A stretch of 64,000 nt of DNA from positions 372,001 to 436,000 of the forward strand of contig MBPM02000054.1 of the NCBI GenBank assembly GCA_001695595.3. Direction: 5' to 3'. The notes below the pieces were generated by a model, which was not told the origin of the DNA, ran no database searches, and worked only from the letters and a program-made list of their open reading frames with translations. The DNA comes from Plasmopara viticola (lineage: Eukaryota; Oomycota; Peronosporomycetes; Peronosporales; Peronosporaceae). Made by a program: the position numbers and the translations under genes. Below are positions 40,993 to 50,879 of the stretch, one piece after another (the first letter of the stretch is position 1; each line of letters opens with the position of its first letter).

Positions 40993-43900
40993 TCAATGCG
41001 AACACGCATGTATGCCAAGCTCTTGCATCAAGTCTTTGTGGCGCGGTCCTGGTAGCCCCTTCGTCATGATGTCCGCCAGCATGATCGCAGTCTCGCAGTA
41101 CTCTAACTTCACTTCACCGCGCTTGACCTCATCACGAATGTGGTGATACTTGATGTCGATGTGCTTGGCCCGACCATGATGTATCGGATTCTTCGTCATC
41201 TTGATACACGACTGGTTGTCTTCCATGATTTTTAGCTCCAGCTCCGACTTGTCCATCGCTGCAGCTAGAATCTCGCAGAGTAGACGATGCACCAATTTGC
41301 CTTCTTGAATCGCAAGACTTAGCGCGATGTACTCCGCTTCGCTCGTAGACAACGACACACTTGACTGCTTCTTGCTTCCCCAGCTCACAGGAGCACCCAT
41401 CAGCATAAACACATAGCCCGAAGTCGACTTGCGGTCAGCATGATCTCCAGCCCATTCCGCGTCGGAATATCCACGAAAGTCCAACTTGTTGCCAGGCTTG
41501 AAGCAAAGACCGTGCGACTTGGTTCCTTGCAGATAGCGTAGAATGCGCTTAACTGCAATCCAATGCTCGGCTTGTGGGTTCTCCATGAAGCGCGAAACGT
41601 AGCCAACAGCAAACGCAATGTCTGGACGTGTCGCGGTCGCCAAGTGCATGAGAGCACTCACTGCTTCACGAAATGGAGCATTAACTCTGGATGTTGCGTT
41701 GATCGAAACAAGTCGGAAATTTACGTCCGTAGGACTTATCACAGCCTTACAGTCATTCATACTAAAACGCTCGAGAATATCATCCACGTAACGTCGCACA
41801 GAGTCAAACTGCCGTCAGCGTTGTCCACCAGCTCGATGCCCAGAACAAACGCACACTTGCCGCTGTCCGTCATTTCAAAGCGCGTCTTTAGGTCCCTTTT
41901 GATCTGCGCAATAAGTTCACTTGAGCTGCCGGTAATCAGCACATCATCGACGTACACCAGCAAAAATACACACTTGCCGTCTGTAACTTTGATGTAGAGG
42001 CATGGGTCGAATTGGGATACTTGGAAACCGATCGAACATACAAACTCGTCGAACGTCTCGTTCCATACGCGCGAAGCTTGTTTCAGGCCGTAAATCGCCT
42101 TCATCAACCTCAAACAATTGTGGTCACCGTCGAGCTCCATTCCTTCGGGCACCACACAATACACGACTTCTTTCATCACGCCGTACAGGAACGCTGTCAC
42201 CACATCTAGTTGATCTAGAAGCCACCCAAAGAACTTGGTCAAGCTGATCACCATTCGCAATGTCACACACTTGATAACAGGCGAGAAAGTTTCCGTGTAA
42301 TCGATGCCGTATTTTTGCTTGAATCCTTTAGCCACGAGACGCGCCTTGTACTTCTCGATGGATCCGTCGGCCTTGCGCTTAATCTTGAACACCCACTTGG
42401 TTCCAATGGCTTGCTATCCGGTGGGCAGTTTAGCTGGTCGAAACACACCACGAAGGTGCAACGAGTCCAGTTCTGCATGGATCGCCTTGCGCCAGTGAAC
42501 TTGGTCAGGCCCGCTAACAGCATCTTGAAATGTCATTGGTTCTGACAGATCGCCGGCTTCGACCGCGTTTGCACTTGCTCGCCAAAAGACAGGAGGGGTG
42601 GAGTCATCACCCGATGTGGCTTTCTCTTCTTCATCCGCGGGAAAACGTGATGTCCGCTCGACTGATCTACGCTTGGCTCGACGTTCGTTTGATCTTTCAG
42701 GAGCACTTCTTTTTTCAAGTCCAGCTCCGAGATGTTCATGATTGGTGCTTGTCGAGTTGCGATCAGTATTCGTCACACCTGTACGCTCCTTGCGCTTTCC
42801 CGCCAACTTAAAGATCATTGGGTGAGCTGCATCCAGATCATTAATGCTTAGCGAGTCGAGGTCGAAATCGTCGTCGTCATCTTCATGGTCACCATTACTC
42901 TTATCCAAGATGCCGAAACTTGATTCGTCGAAGGTGACATCACGAGTGATCACCACTTGTCCAGCCTTAATATCAGACACCCTATAAGCCTTGGACACCT
43001 CTTCGTAACCCATGAAGATCCCTGCACGAGCCTTGGGGTCCCACTTGAGCCGCTTTTCTTTTGGAGTGAGAACGTAAGTCCGGCACCCAAAAACACGCAT
43101 ATGTTTTACGCTTGGCTTGAACTTGTGCACAATCTCAAAAGGAGTCTTGTCGCTGATCTTGGGCGACGGAAGGCGATTCTTGATGTAGATGGCCACCATA
43201 GCAGCTTTACCCCAAAAACACTTGTCCAACTTGGCATGGTGCAATATGCTGCGGCCGATTGTGACAATAGTCCGGATGGCGCGCTCTGCTGTGCCGTTGG
43301 TCTGATGTGCATATGGCACCGTGGTTTGCTGCTCGATGCCTTCATCCTCGTAGAAAACGTGAAGCGAGCTAGTTGCAAACTCGCGGGCTCCGTCGTGTCG
43401 TACAAACTTGACCTTCTTGCCGAACTGTGTCTGCACCATTAAGATGTACTTTTTGACACAGTCTTCGCTCTCAGACTTGGCACGCAGGCAGAAACCCTTC
43501 ATGCACCCGCTAGCTTCATCCACGATCAGCAAGAGATACTTGCTCCCTCCGAGAGAATTAATTTCCATGGGCCCACAGATGTCGAAGTGGAGCAGCTCAA
43601 AGATGTCATAGTTGCGCTTGTCCCGGTTGCTTGGAAATGGTTTTTGAACCATCTTTCCTTGCTGACACCCTCGGCATGCACTTGATCCACTTGTCATAAT
43701 AGGCACGTTTGCATCCTTGATCATATTGGTGGTAACCATCTTGCGAAGCACGTCGACTGGAGCATGGCCCATCCGTGCGTGCAAGTCGGCACCACTGTTT
43801 CCACGTGTAGTCGCATTTACCGAGCGCTGTGCCGTGCGAAGCGAATACAGTCCATCCACGAGATCTGCTGTGGCCACCACTTGTTGCGAGGATTTCCGCG

Positions 43901-45069
43901 CAATGTGCATGTGTGCGCCATCAAACACAACTCTAAACTTGCCACTCTTGTTGATCTGCGGCACAGACAGCAAATTCTTGTTCATCATCGGTACGTATAG
44001 CGCGTTTTGATCTCGATATCGCTTTCGTCACCGTCGGACAGAACCACTCGTTCAATGATGGTGCCAACGCCTTTGATCTCGGCCTTGTTACCGTCAGCCA
44101 CCGATAGCTCGCCTTTGTCTTGTTCATTCAGCACGACAAACTTGGCCTTATTGTTGCAGATATGGTGCGTAGCACCGCTGTCGATTGCCCACATCCCTGG
44201 CATATTCTTGCCTGTTGAAAGTCCACATTCTAGCGATACAGCAAACGCGATACGGTCGTACTCGTAGTCGTCGTTGGGTCGATAGTAAATGTTGTTGGCT
44301 CCGCGTCCACGAGCTTGGCCGCCGCGTCGAGCACCTCGATTGTCATCCTTTTGCTTGGTCCACCATCGCTCCACTGAATGCCCCAATTTCCCACAATACG
44401 TGCATTGGCGAGACTCACGCTCAGCACTAAACGCCTTAGCCGCATCTTCGGTCTTGATCACCGGAGTCTTTGCGCTCTGCCGCTTGATATGCTCATTCGT
44501 TAGCACTTTTACAACGTCTTGCGTCCGCAATTCTGCGTTGCTGATCTCCAAGTTAAGAACAACGTTCTCGTAACTTTTAGGGAGACTTAGCAACAGACAG
44601 ATCGCAACATCTTCATCCTCCATCTTGGCACCAATGCTGCTGAGCTTGGCGCTGATGTTGAGGACTTCGTTGCAATGGTGCATGACGTTGTCGCCTTCCG
44701 CCATCTCCATACTAAAGAGTTGACGCTCAAGTAGATGCGTTCAGCCTTCTGTGATCCACCGTAGAGCGTCTTGATGCGCTGCCACGCGACCCACGCTTCC
44801 TCGCAGTCATCAAGCACGTGATGGTAGTCGGCCTCCATATGCAAGAGCATCGGTCCGAAAGCGACGTTGCTGGTCTTGAGGTACTCGTCCGCAGCGCGAG
44901 CATCGGCGAAGGTCGGAGTTACCTCCCGGTTGACCACGTGCCATACCGACTTGGTCAGGAACACGCCACGCATGTAGCGGTTCCATGTGGCAAAGTTGTC
45001 GCCGTTGAATTTTTCGATTGCGATCTTGGCCGAGACATTGTGCGTAGAAGACATGGTCGTTGGGCTCAT
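40993..45069 (-). pseudogene. Lineage-B copia Gag-Pol polyprotein (E7), multiply broken
   Basis: Nearly complete domain set from ATG 45067-45069 (in the primer-binding site) to TGA 40993-40995: Gag ([18 protein letters not shown]), zinc knuckle [14 protein letters not shown], protease [12 protein letters not shown], pre-integrase [13 protein letters not shown] and CRGCQQGK, integrase ([24 protein letters not shown]), RT (QLDVVTAFLYG, LVYVDDVLITGSS), RNase H (GYSDAEWAGD, STSEAEYIAL). Lesions: one-base losses near 44728 and 44009; TAG at 42414-42416; a frameshift near 41800 before RRYVDDILERF. The fourth zinc ligand is Trp-shifted (ERWW for ERCW), and SDADW reads SDAEW. Closest relative in the window is E8. 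Confidence 0.91.
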
Positions 45070-45073
45070 AACC

Positions 45074-45332
45074 TGTTGAATGAGCTGAAGGAGACGAAGG
45101 GAAGGAGCGAAGAGTCTGCGCGGAGGAGGACCGGAGCGAAGACACTTAAGCAGGAGAAGGAATATTTGGAAGTGATTGATTTATTGGGGCTTACACTTCT
45201 ACTTCTCGTAACCACTCATTCTACATAACGTAATTACCTTAAACCGTAAAAAGTAAAAACTATGTTGAACCGCGGTTCGGATTAAACCGGGTTTGGGTTG
45301 TGTACATTACCTGAAACCCATAACCCTCAATA
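45074..45332 (-). repeat. 5' LTR of E7
   Basis: 259 bp. Element strand TATTGAGGGTTATGGG to CAGCTCATTCAACA, with AATCACTTCCAAATATT as initiator-like block. Flanked on the right by CATGT. Confidence 0.92.
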
Positions 45333-47295
45333 CATGTGTTTGACGCTTGGTTTGGTCTTGTACACAATTTCGTAAGGCGTTTTGGCGGGAATTTTCGGAG
45401 ACGGGAGTCGATTCTTGATGTAGATCGCTGTCATTGCCGCTTCAGCCCAAAACGTTTTGTCCAAACCAGCGTAATGTAACATGCTGCGACCGATCGTCAC
45501 GATAGTCTGGTTGGCTCGCTCTGCAGTGCCGTTTGTCTGGTGCGCGTAGCGAACTGTGGGCTGCACCTCGATTCCATGATCGTCGTAGAAATTCAATAGG
45601 AAGTTGGTTGCAAACTCCTTGGCCCCGTCATGACGCACAAACTTGACCTTGGCATCGAACTGTTTCTCAACCTTGAGAATGTACTTGCGCAGACAGTCTT
45701 CACTTTCCGACTTGGCGCGCAAACAGAATCCAGCCATACACCCACTTGCCTCGTCCGTGATGATCAGCAAATATCTGCTGCCACCAAGCGACTCGTGCTC
45801 CATTGGACCGCAATTGTCGAAGTGTAGAAACTCAAACGGGGCATACTTAGGCTTGCTTGGATTGCTCGGGAATGGTTTTTGAACCATCTTATCTTGCTGG
45901 CATCCTCGGCACAGACCAGGTGACTTAGAGGGTGGCTTGGCGTCCTTGATCATGTCGCTGTTGATCATTTTGCGAAGAACATCAACCGGAGCATGACCCA
46001 TGCGAGCGTGCAAGTCTTCACCGCTACCTTGCATGACTGCATTGGCACAGCGTTGCGGCGTTCGAAGCCAATAGAGTCCGTTGACGATCCGCAGTCGCAA
46101 CAACTTGCTTGGACTTCTTGCGAGCAACGTGCATCTTGGACCCGTCAAATACAACCTGAAACTGGCCACTCTTGTTGATTTGCGGAATCGACAGCAGATT
46201 CTTGCTTATGCTTGGCACGTATAGCGCATCCTTTATTTCGATTTCACGCTCGTTGCCATTGGGTAGAATCACCCGTTCGATGATGTTCCCTACGCCCTTG
46301 ATTTCAGCCTTGTTACCGTCGGCAACAGACAATTCGCCTTCGTGGTCTTCATGAAGCACGGCGAACTTGGTCTTGTCGTTGCATATGTGGTGCGTGGCAC
46401 CACTATCAATGGCCCAGAGTCCCGATGCGTTGCTAGTCGTTGATATGCCGCATTCCAGCGAGACAGCGAAGGCGACTCGATCGTCGTAGTCGTTGTAGTC
46501 GTTACGCCACTGGACATTGTTGGCCACGCGTCCACGGTTGTTGCCGCCGCGCTTAGGGCCTCGATTCTCGTCTATCTGCTTGGTCCAGCACCGCTCAGCT
46601 GAGTGCCCCAGTTTACCGCAGTACGTGCACTGGCGAGGCTCCCGATCAGTGCTGAATGCACGTGCCGCGTCTTCAGTCTTGATCACCAGAGTCTTCTCGC
46701 CCTGCCGCTTGATATGCTCGTTCGTGAGCACCTTGACAACGTCTTGCGTTTTCAGCTCCGCAGTGCTCATCTCCAAGTTTAGAACCACGTTCTCGTAGCT
46801 CTTGGGGAGACTGCGCAGCAAGCAGATCGCCACGTTCTCGTCCTCCATCTTAGCGCCGATGCTGCTGAGCTTGGCGCTGATGTTGAGGACCTCATTGCAA
46901 TGTTGTAGCACATTGCCGCCTTCCGACATCTCCATGCTGAAGAGCTGTCGCTTGAGATAGATGCGACCAGCCTTCTGGGACCCACCGTAAAGTGTCTTCA
47001 CACGCACCCAGGCGACCCATGCTTCCTCGCAGTCATCGACAACGTGATGATAATCCGCGTCCATGTGGAGCAGCATAAGTCCGAAGGCGATGTTGTTGAG
47101 CTTGACGTACTCATCCTTGGCACGAGAGTCGGTGAAGGTAGGAGTCGTCTGGCGATTCACCACATGCCACGTTGACTTAGTCAGGAACACGCCACGCATG
47201 TAGCGGCTCCACGTCACGTAGTTGTCTCCGTTAAATTTGTCGATGGAGACTTTGGTGGAAACGTCTTGCGCAGTGGACATGATAGTTGGGCTCAT
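45333..47295 (-). pseudogene. Lineage-B copia Gag-protease-integrase (E6)
   Basis: Gag start at ATG 47293-47295. The primer-binding site has one change (AGTTATGAGCCCA for GGTTATGAGCCCA). Gag, zinc knuckle [14 protein letters not shown] and protease [12 protein letters not shown] read in one frame to KQVVATAD. A four-base loss near 46087 (GCAGATCTCATC reduced to GCGGATC) shifts the frame. The second frame covers [21 protein letters not shown] and the integrase core ([25 protein letters not shown]) to KPSVKHM, where E7 is inserted. It continues at 9884. Very close to E5. Confidence 0.92.
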
Positions 47296-47299
47296 AACT

Positions 47300-47591
47300 T
47301 GTTGGATTTCTGAAGCGAAGGATTAAGGAGCGAAGCTTGCGGAGAGCGAAGAGCGAAGAAGGCACTTGAGCTGTTGAAGGAAGATTCGAAAGTGATTCAT
47401 TTAATGTTACTTCTAGCTGATGAGACATGCACTAGCTCTTCCTATCATTTAGTTCGTCTAATCACAATCATTCCTTACTCGTCCAATCATCCTACTCGTC
47501 TAATCAACGTGCGATCGTATTGGACCGGTTCGGGCTAACCGGTTAATGGGTGCAACTGGTACATTGTACCATAAACCGGTTACCCTTAACA
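47300..47591 (-). repeat. 5' LTR of E6
   Basis: 292 bp, pairs with 7495-7786. Right flank CGATA (47592-47596). Confidence 0.92.
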
Positions 47592-48679
47592 CGATAGCAG
47601 ATTCTTGCTCATGCTTGGTACGTATAGCGCATCCTTTATCTCGATTTCACGTTCGTTGCCGTTAAGAAGTACCACCCGTTCGATGATGGTTCCTACGCCC
47701 TTGATTTCAGTCTTGTTGCCGTTGGCAACAGACAATTCGCCTTCGTGATCTTCATGAAGCATGACGAACGTGGTCTTGTCCTTGCATATGTGATGCGTGG
47801 CGCCACTGTCAATGGCCTAGAGCCCCGGTGCGTTGCTAGTCGATGACATGCCGCATTCCAGCGAGACTGCAAAGGCAACTCGATCGTCATAGTCGTTGTA
47901 GTCGTTGCGCCACTGGACATTGTTGGCCACGCGTCCACGGTTGTTGCCGCCTCGTCCTTCTGCTTGGTCCAGCACCGCTCAGCCGAGTGCCCCAATTTAC
48001 CGCAGTACGTGCACTGGCGAGGCTCCCGATCAGTGCTGAATGCACGTGCCGTGTCTTCAGTCTTGATCACCAGAGTCTTCTCGCCCTGCCGCTTGATATG
48101 CTCGTTCATGAGCACCTTGACAACGTCTTGCGTTTTCAGCTCCGCAGTGCTCATCTCCAAGTTTAGAACCACGTTCTCGTAGCTCTTGGGGAGACTGCGC
48201 AGCAAGCAGATTGCCACGTCTTCGTCCTCCATCTTGGCGCCGATGCCGCTGAGTTTGGCGCTGATGTTGAGGACCTCATTGCAATGTTGTAGCACATTGC
48301 CGCCTTCCGACATCTCCATGCCGAAGAGCTGTCGCTTGAGATAGATGCGACCAGCCTTCTGGGATCCACCGTAAAGTGTCTTCACAAGCGTCCATGCGAC
48401 CCATGCTTCCTCGCAGTCATCCACGACGTGATGGTAGTCCGCGTCCATGTGGAGCAGCATGAGTTCGAAGGCGATATTGTTGAGCTTGACATACTCATCC
48501 TTGGCACGAGAGTCGGTGAAGGTAAGAGTCGTCTGGCGATTCACCACATGCCACGTTGACTTGGTCAGGAACACGCCACGCATGTAGCGGCTCCACGTCA
48601 CGTAGTTGTCTCCGTTGAATTTGTCGATGGAGATTTTGGTGGAGACGTCTTGCGCAGTGGACATGGTAGTTGGGCTCAT
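47592..48679 (-). pseudogene. Lineage-B copia Gag and protease (E4)
   Basis: Gag from ATG 48677-48679 in the primer-binding site: [18 protein letters not shown] to zinc knuckle [21 protein letters not shown], open for about 240 codons. A deletion of roughly 19 bp near 47957 (the ENRGPKRGG segment) then changes the frame. The protease part follows in the other frame with a TAG in place of the Trp codon before AIDSGATHH (near 47818) and runs to [10 protein letters not shown], where E6 is inserted. Similar to E5 and E6 Gag (for example [26 protein letters not shown]). Confidence 0.9.
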
Positions 48680-48683
48680 AACC

Positions 48684-49028
48684 TGTTAAAATTTTGAGGT
48701 GGAGGAGTGGAGGAGCGAAGCTTGCGGTGAGCGAAGAGCGAAGAAGGCACTTGCGGTGTTGAAGGAAGATTCGAAAGTGAGTTTATTAATTTGGTCCTTA
48801 GTTCACAACTCTTTGCAACATCTAAGCCATTCATTTATCTAAGCCAATCAGAAGAACTTACCATCCGAGAGCAAGCATCTTCCCATCCGGGCGCAATCAT
48901 CTTGAGTGCGCCTGTCCATGTGTCTATTCATGACGTCATCGTTGTTTGCTTGAAACGTCGGACAGCCGCTCGTATTGGATAGCCTTGGAAACCGGAATAA
49001 AATTAAGGGAAACCGGTTACCTTTAATA
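48684..49028 (-). repeat. 5' LTR of E4, mosaic type
   Basis: 345 bp. On the element strand the first ~240 bp (TATTAAAGGTAACCGG onward, with GATGATTGCGCCCGG and GATTGGCTTAGA) match the LTRs of E8. From CTCACTTTCGAATCTTC onward (48684-48786) it matches the R/U5 of E5 and E6. Right flank AAGAT (49029-49033). Confidence 0.88.
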
Positions 49029-49250
49029 AAGATGATTAAAAATACAGTAAATCACGGTCGCGCCAAGCACATTGACATCAAGTTTCATCACATTCGCGAT
49101 GAAGTCAAACGCGGTAAAGTCAAGCTGGAGTACTGCGAGACAGCCGTCATGCTGGCAGACATCATGACGAAGGCTCTTCCAGGACCACGTCATGCCGACA
49201 TGATGAAGGCTCTCGGAATTCACGCGTGCTCGTATTGTGGGGAGTATTAA
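49029..49250 (+). pseudogene. Lineage-B copia Pol, RNase H C-terminus (E15)
   Basis: About 73 codons: KMIKNTVNHGRAKHIDIKFHHIRDEV, LEYCETAVMLADIMTKALPGPRH, GIHACSY. The normal TGA after SY has become TGT, so the frame runs a few codons further through the polypurine tract to a TAA at 49248-49250 in the LTR. The N-terminal side is cut by E4. Confidence 0.85.
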
Positions 49251-49406
49251 GCGTAACCGGTTTCCCTCAATTTTATTTTGGATAATAAGGCTGTCCAATA
49301 CGAGCGGCTGTCCGACGGTTCAAAATTACAACGATGACGTCATGGATAGACACATGGACAGGCGCACTCTCTCCGGTTCTCCCCGCGCAGACTCTTCGCA
49401 TCTTCT
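49245..49406 (+). repeat. 3' LTR of E15, internally deleted and truncated
   Basis: TATTAAGCGTAACCGG to ACAGGCGCACTC matches the start of the E8-type LTR. It then jumps to TCTCCGGTTCTCC and GCGCAGACTCTTCGC from near the LTR end, losing roughly 180 bp including the initiator, and breaks off near 49406. Confidence 0.78.
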
Positions 49407-50595
49407 CCTTCGACTTGACCGGTCCAACATCCTTTGTAAAACGTCCAATAGAGAAAGAATTGCGCGATAGCTTTGGAATATGCCACACTCCACAAAGCAT
49501 GCCATTCTTGTTTCCGTGGGCCGTCTTCATAAACATTACAATGTCGCCAGTCCCGATCGTTTGAACAACACCGTCGTCTGCGAGATGCACGTCCACCGGA
49601 GGAATTTCCTTGTAATTTTTCATAAATTTTTTCGAAAAAGTCATGTGCTGCGTCGCACCCGAGTCAACCAGCCATACGCAACTCGACTTGGTGGTGCTTG
49701 AGTTTCCACCAACCGAGGAGAGAAAATCACCAATGTCCACTTCACTCTGCGCGATATTTGCACGCTGTGCCGGCCGTTGCCGATCTGCGTTCTCACGAAT
49801 TCTCACGGGGCACTTGGCGATCCAGTGCCCGTGTTTTCCACAGTAATGGCACGCACTACTGGCCTTAGCAGTCGCTTGGCGTCCCTTGCGCCGTCCGTTG
49901 TCCGACGTCACAAACGCTTGTCCTTGCCCGTGCGCGGCTCCATCGACGCCGCCACCTTGTTCCTTGCGTTTCATCTCTTCGTGTAGCAAACGCGACGTCA
50001 CAAGCTCCCATGTCAGCGTGTCAGAGCGCGACTCCAGCGCCGTGATGAGGAACTGGTACGAATCACACAGACTTCCAAGAAGCGTGATTACCAGGTCATC
50101 CTCACTCACCGGGGCGCCCACCGCGTCAAGCTGCTCAGCCAACGTCTTAAGCTTGTTGATGTGCTCTAGCACACCGTCGCCATCCTCCGTCATCGTCGTG
50201 AAGAACCTGCGACAAAGGAAAAGCTTGTTTGCCAGGCTCCTCTTCTCGAAGTGTCCTTCCAATCTTGACCATGCATCATACGCATCCTTGGCCGAGCGAA
50301 CCAGCGGCAGCTGCGAGTCCTCCATCGCAAGACAGATTATCGCCAGCGCCTTTTCAGCCTTACGCTTGAAGGTCGACTGGTCCATCGGGTTACTCAGCTG
50401 CTCAAGCTTTATCTCCCCTCTCGCAAATTCCCAGAGGTCGAGCTCCTCCAACACCATTCGCATTTTGAACTTCCACGCATGGAAGTTCGTTCCGTCGAAC
50501 TTGTTGATTCGGCTCGGTGTGGCGTTCATGGTGGCAGCGAAAGCGGTGTCAGAGGCGGGGGCGAAGAAGGCAGAGTCTGCGGGGCTTGTGCTCAT
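49407..50595 (-). pseudogene. Lineage-A copia Gag-protease, truncated (E16)
   Basis: Open from ATG 50593-50595 (MSTSPAD; other copies MSPSPAD) for about 396 codons without a frame lesion. Gag RINKFDGTNFHAWKFKMRM; zinc knuckle CHYCGKHGHWIAKC; protease WLVDSGATQHMTFS; then WHIPKLSRNSFSIGRFTKDVGPV, where homology stops. The open frame continues through the E15 LTR remnant (to 49273) as meaningless residues. Close to E13 Gag. Truncated before integrase. Confidence 0.88.
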
Positions 50596-50599
50596 AACC

Positions 50600-50879
50600 T
50601 CATGAAGAAAGGTCACTTGAGCTGTAGATGGCAAAATGCAAAGTAAATATGTTTAAAGGTCCTTAGTTTGCAACTACATGCTACCTCTAAGCCAATGATT
50701 TATCTAGGCCAATCAGAATGACTCACCATCCGGGCGCAATCATCTTCCCATCCTTAAACCGATCTTTTGCCCATCTTGAACCCGCTCTCTCATTCAGTCA
50801 TCAACTGATTGCAGATACCAGTACTTACCGGTATGGAGTCGCTGGTCGAGGCGTTACTTTTACAGCATCTTCGACAACA
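50600..50879 (-). repeat. 5' LTR of E16
   Basis: 280 bp; element strand TGTTGTCGAAGATGCTGTAAAAG to TTTCTTCATGA, close to the E13 LTR. Confidence 0.88.

Larger units (their letters stand above)
9885..45332 (-). mobile_element. E7: lineage-B copia element (short-LTR subtype), host of E8
   Basis: Minus strand: 5' LTR 45074-45332 (259 bp), primer-binding site 45061-45073, gag-pol 45069-40993 and 3' LTR split by E8 into 40925-40985 and 9885-10082 (together 259 bp, matching the 5' LTR length exactly). The target duplication CATGT is at 9880-9884 and 45333-45337. The LTRs differ at roughly seven positions by eye. Confidence 0.92.
7495..47591 (-). mobile_element. E6: lineage-B copia element, host of E7 (interrupted)
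   Basis: Minus strand: 5' LTR 47300-47591, primer-binding site 47287-47299, gag-pol 47295 down to 45333, then (after E7) 9884 down to 7794, polypurine tract GAGGGGGCG (7787-7795) and 3' LTR 7495-7786. The target duplication CGATA is present at 7490-7494 and 47592-47596. Both LTRs are 292 bp and differ at about nine positions by eye (~3%). Confidence 0.92.
3088..49028 (-). mobile_element. E4: lineage-B copia element, host of E5 and E6 (interrupted)
   Basis: Reading on the minus strand: 5' LTR (48684-49028), primer-binding site (48671-48683), gag and protease (47592-48679), then after the E6 insertion the pre-integrase region (7275-7494), then after the E5 insertion a last piece (3088-3183), then broken by E3. 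The pieces are collinear and abut exactly when the inserted elements and one copy of each target duplication (CGATA, AGGAC) are removed. E4 itself sits in E15 at AAGAT (49029-49033). Its 3' half lies left of the window. Confidence 0.87.
49029..49406 (+). mobile_element. E15: 3' end of a lineage-B copia element, host of E4
   Basis: RNase H tail (49029-49250) and a 3' LTR that starts at 49245 and loses both a middle section and its end. The tail begins exactly at the E4 LTR edge. The front of E15 must lie left of the window. The right border with E16 is uncertain, between about 49400 and 49430. Confidence 0.8.
49407..50879 (-). mobile_element. E16: 5' part of a lineage-A copia element (E13 subfamily)
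   Basis: Minus strand: 5' LTR 50600-50879 (280 bp), altered primer-binding site 50587-50599 (GGTTATGAGCACA) and gag-protease to about 49407, where it is joined to the E15 LTR. Integrase, RT, RNase H and the 3' LTR are missing. Right flank AAATT (50880-50884) is inside the integrase gene of array unit U1. Confidence 0.85.

Noticed and set aside
49405..49430. Possible intact 3' end of the E15 LTR at GGTCCAACA followed by a TCCTT duplication
   Set aside because: The same bases align to lineage-A pol (GGTCCAACATC in E13, reverse strand), and homology to E16 extends left of them, so the LTR end is more likely deleted.
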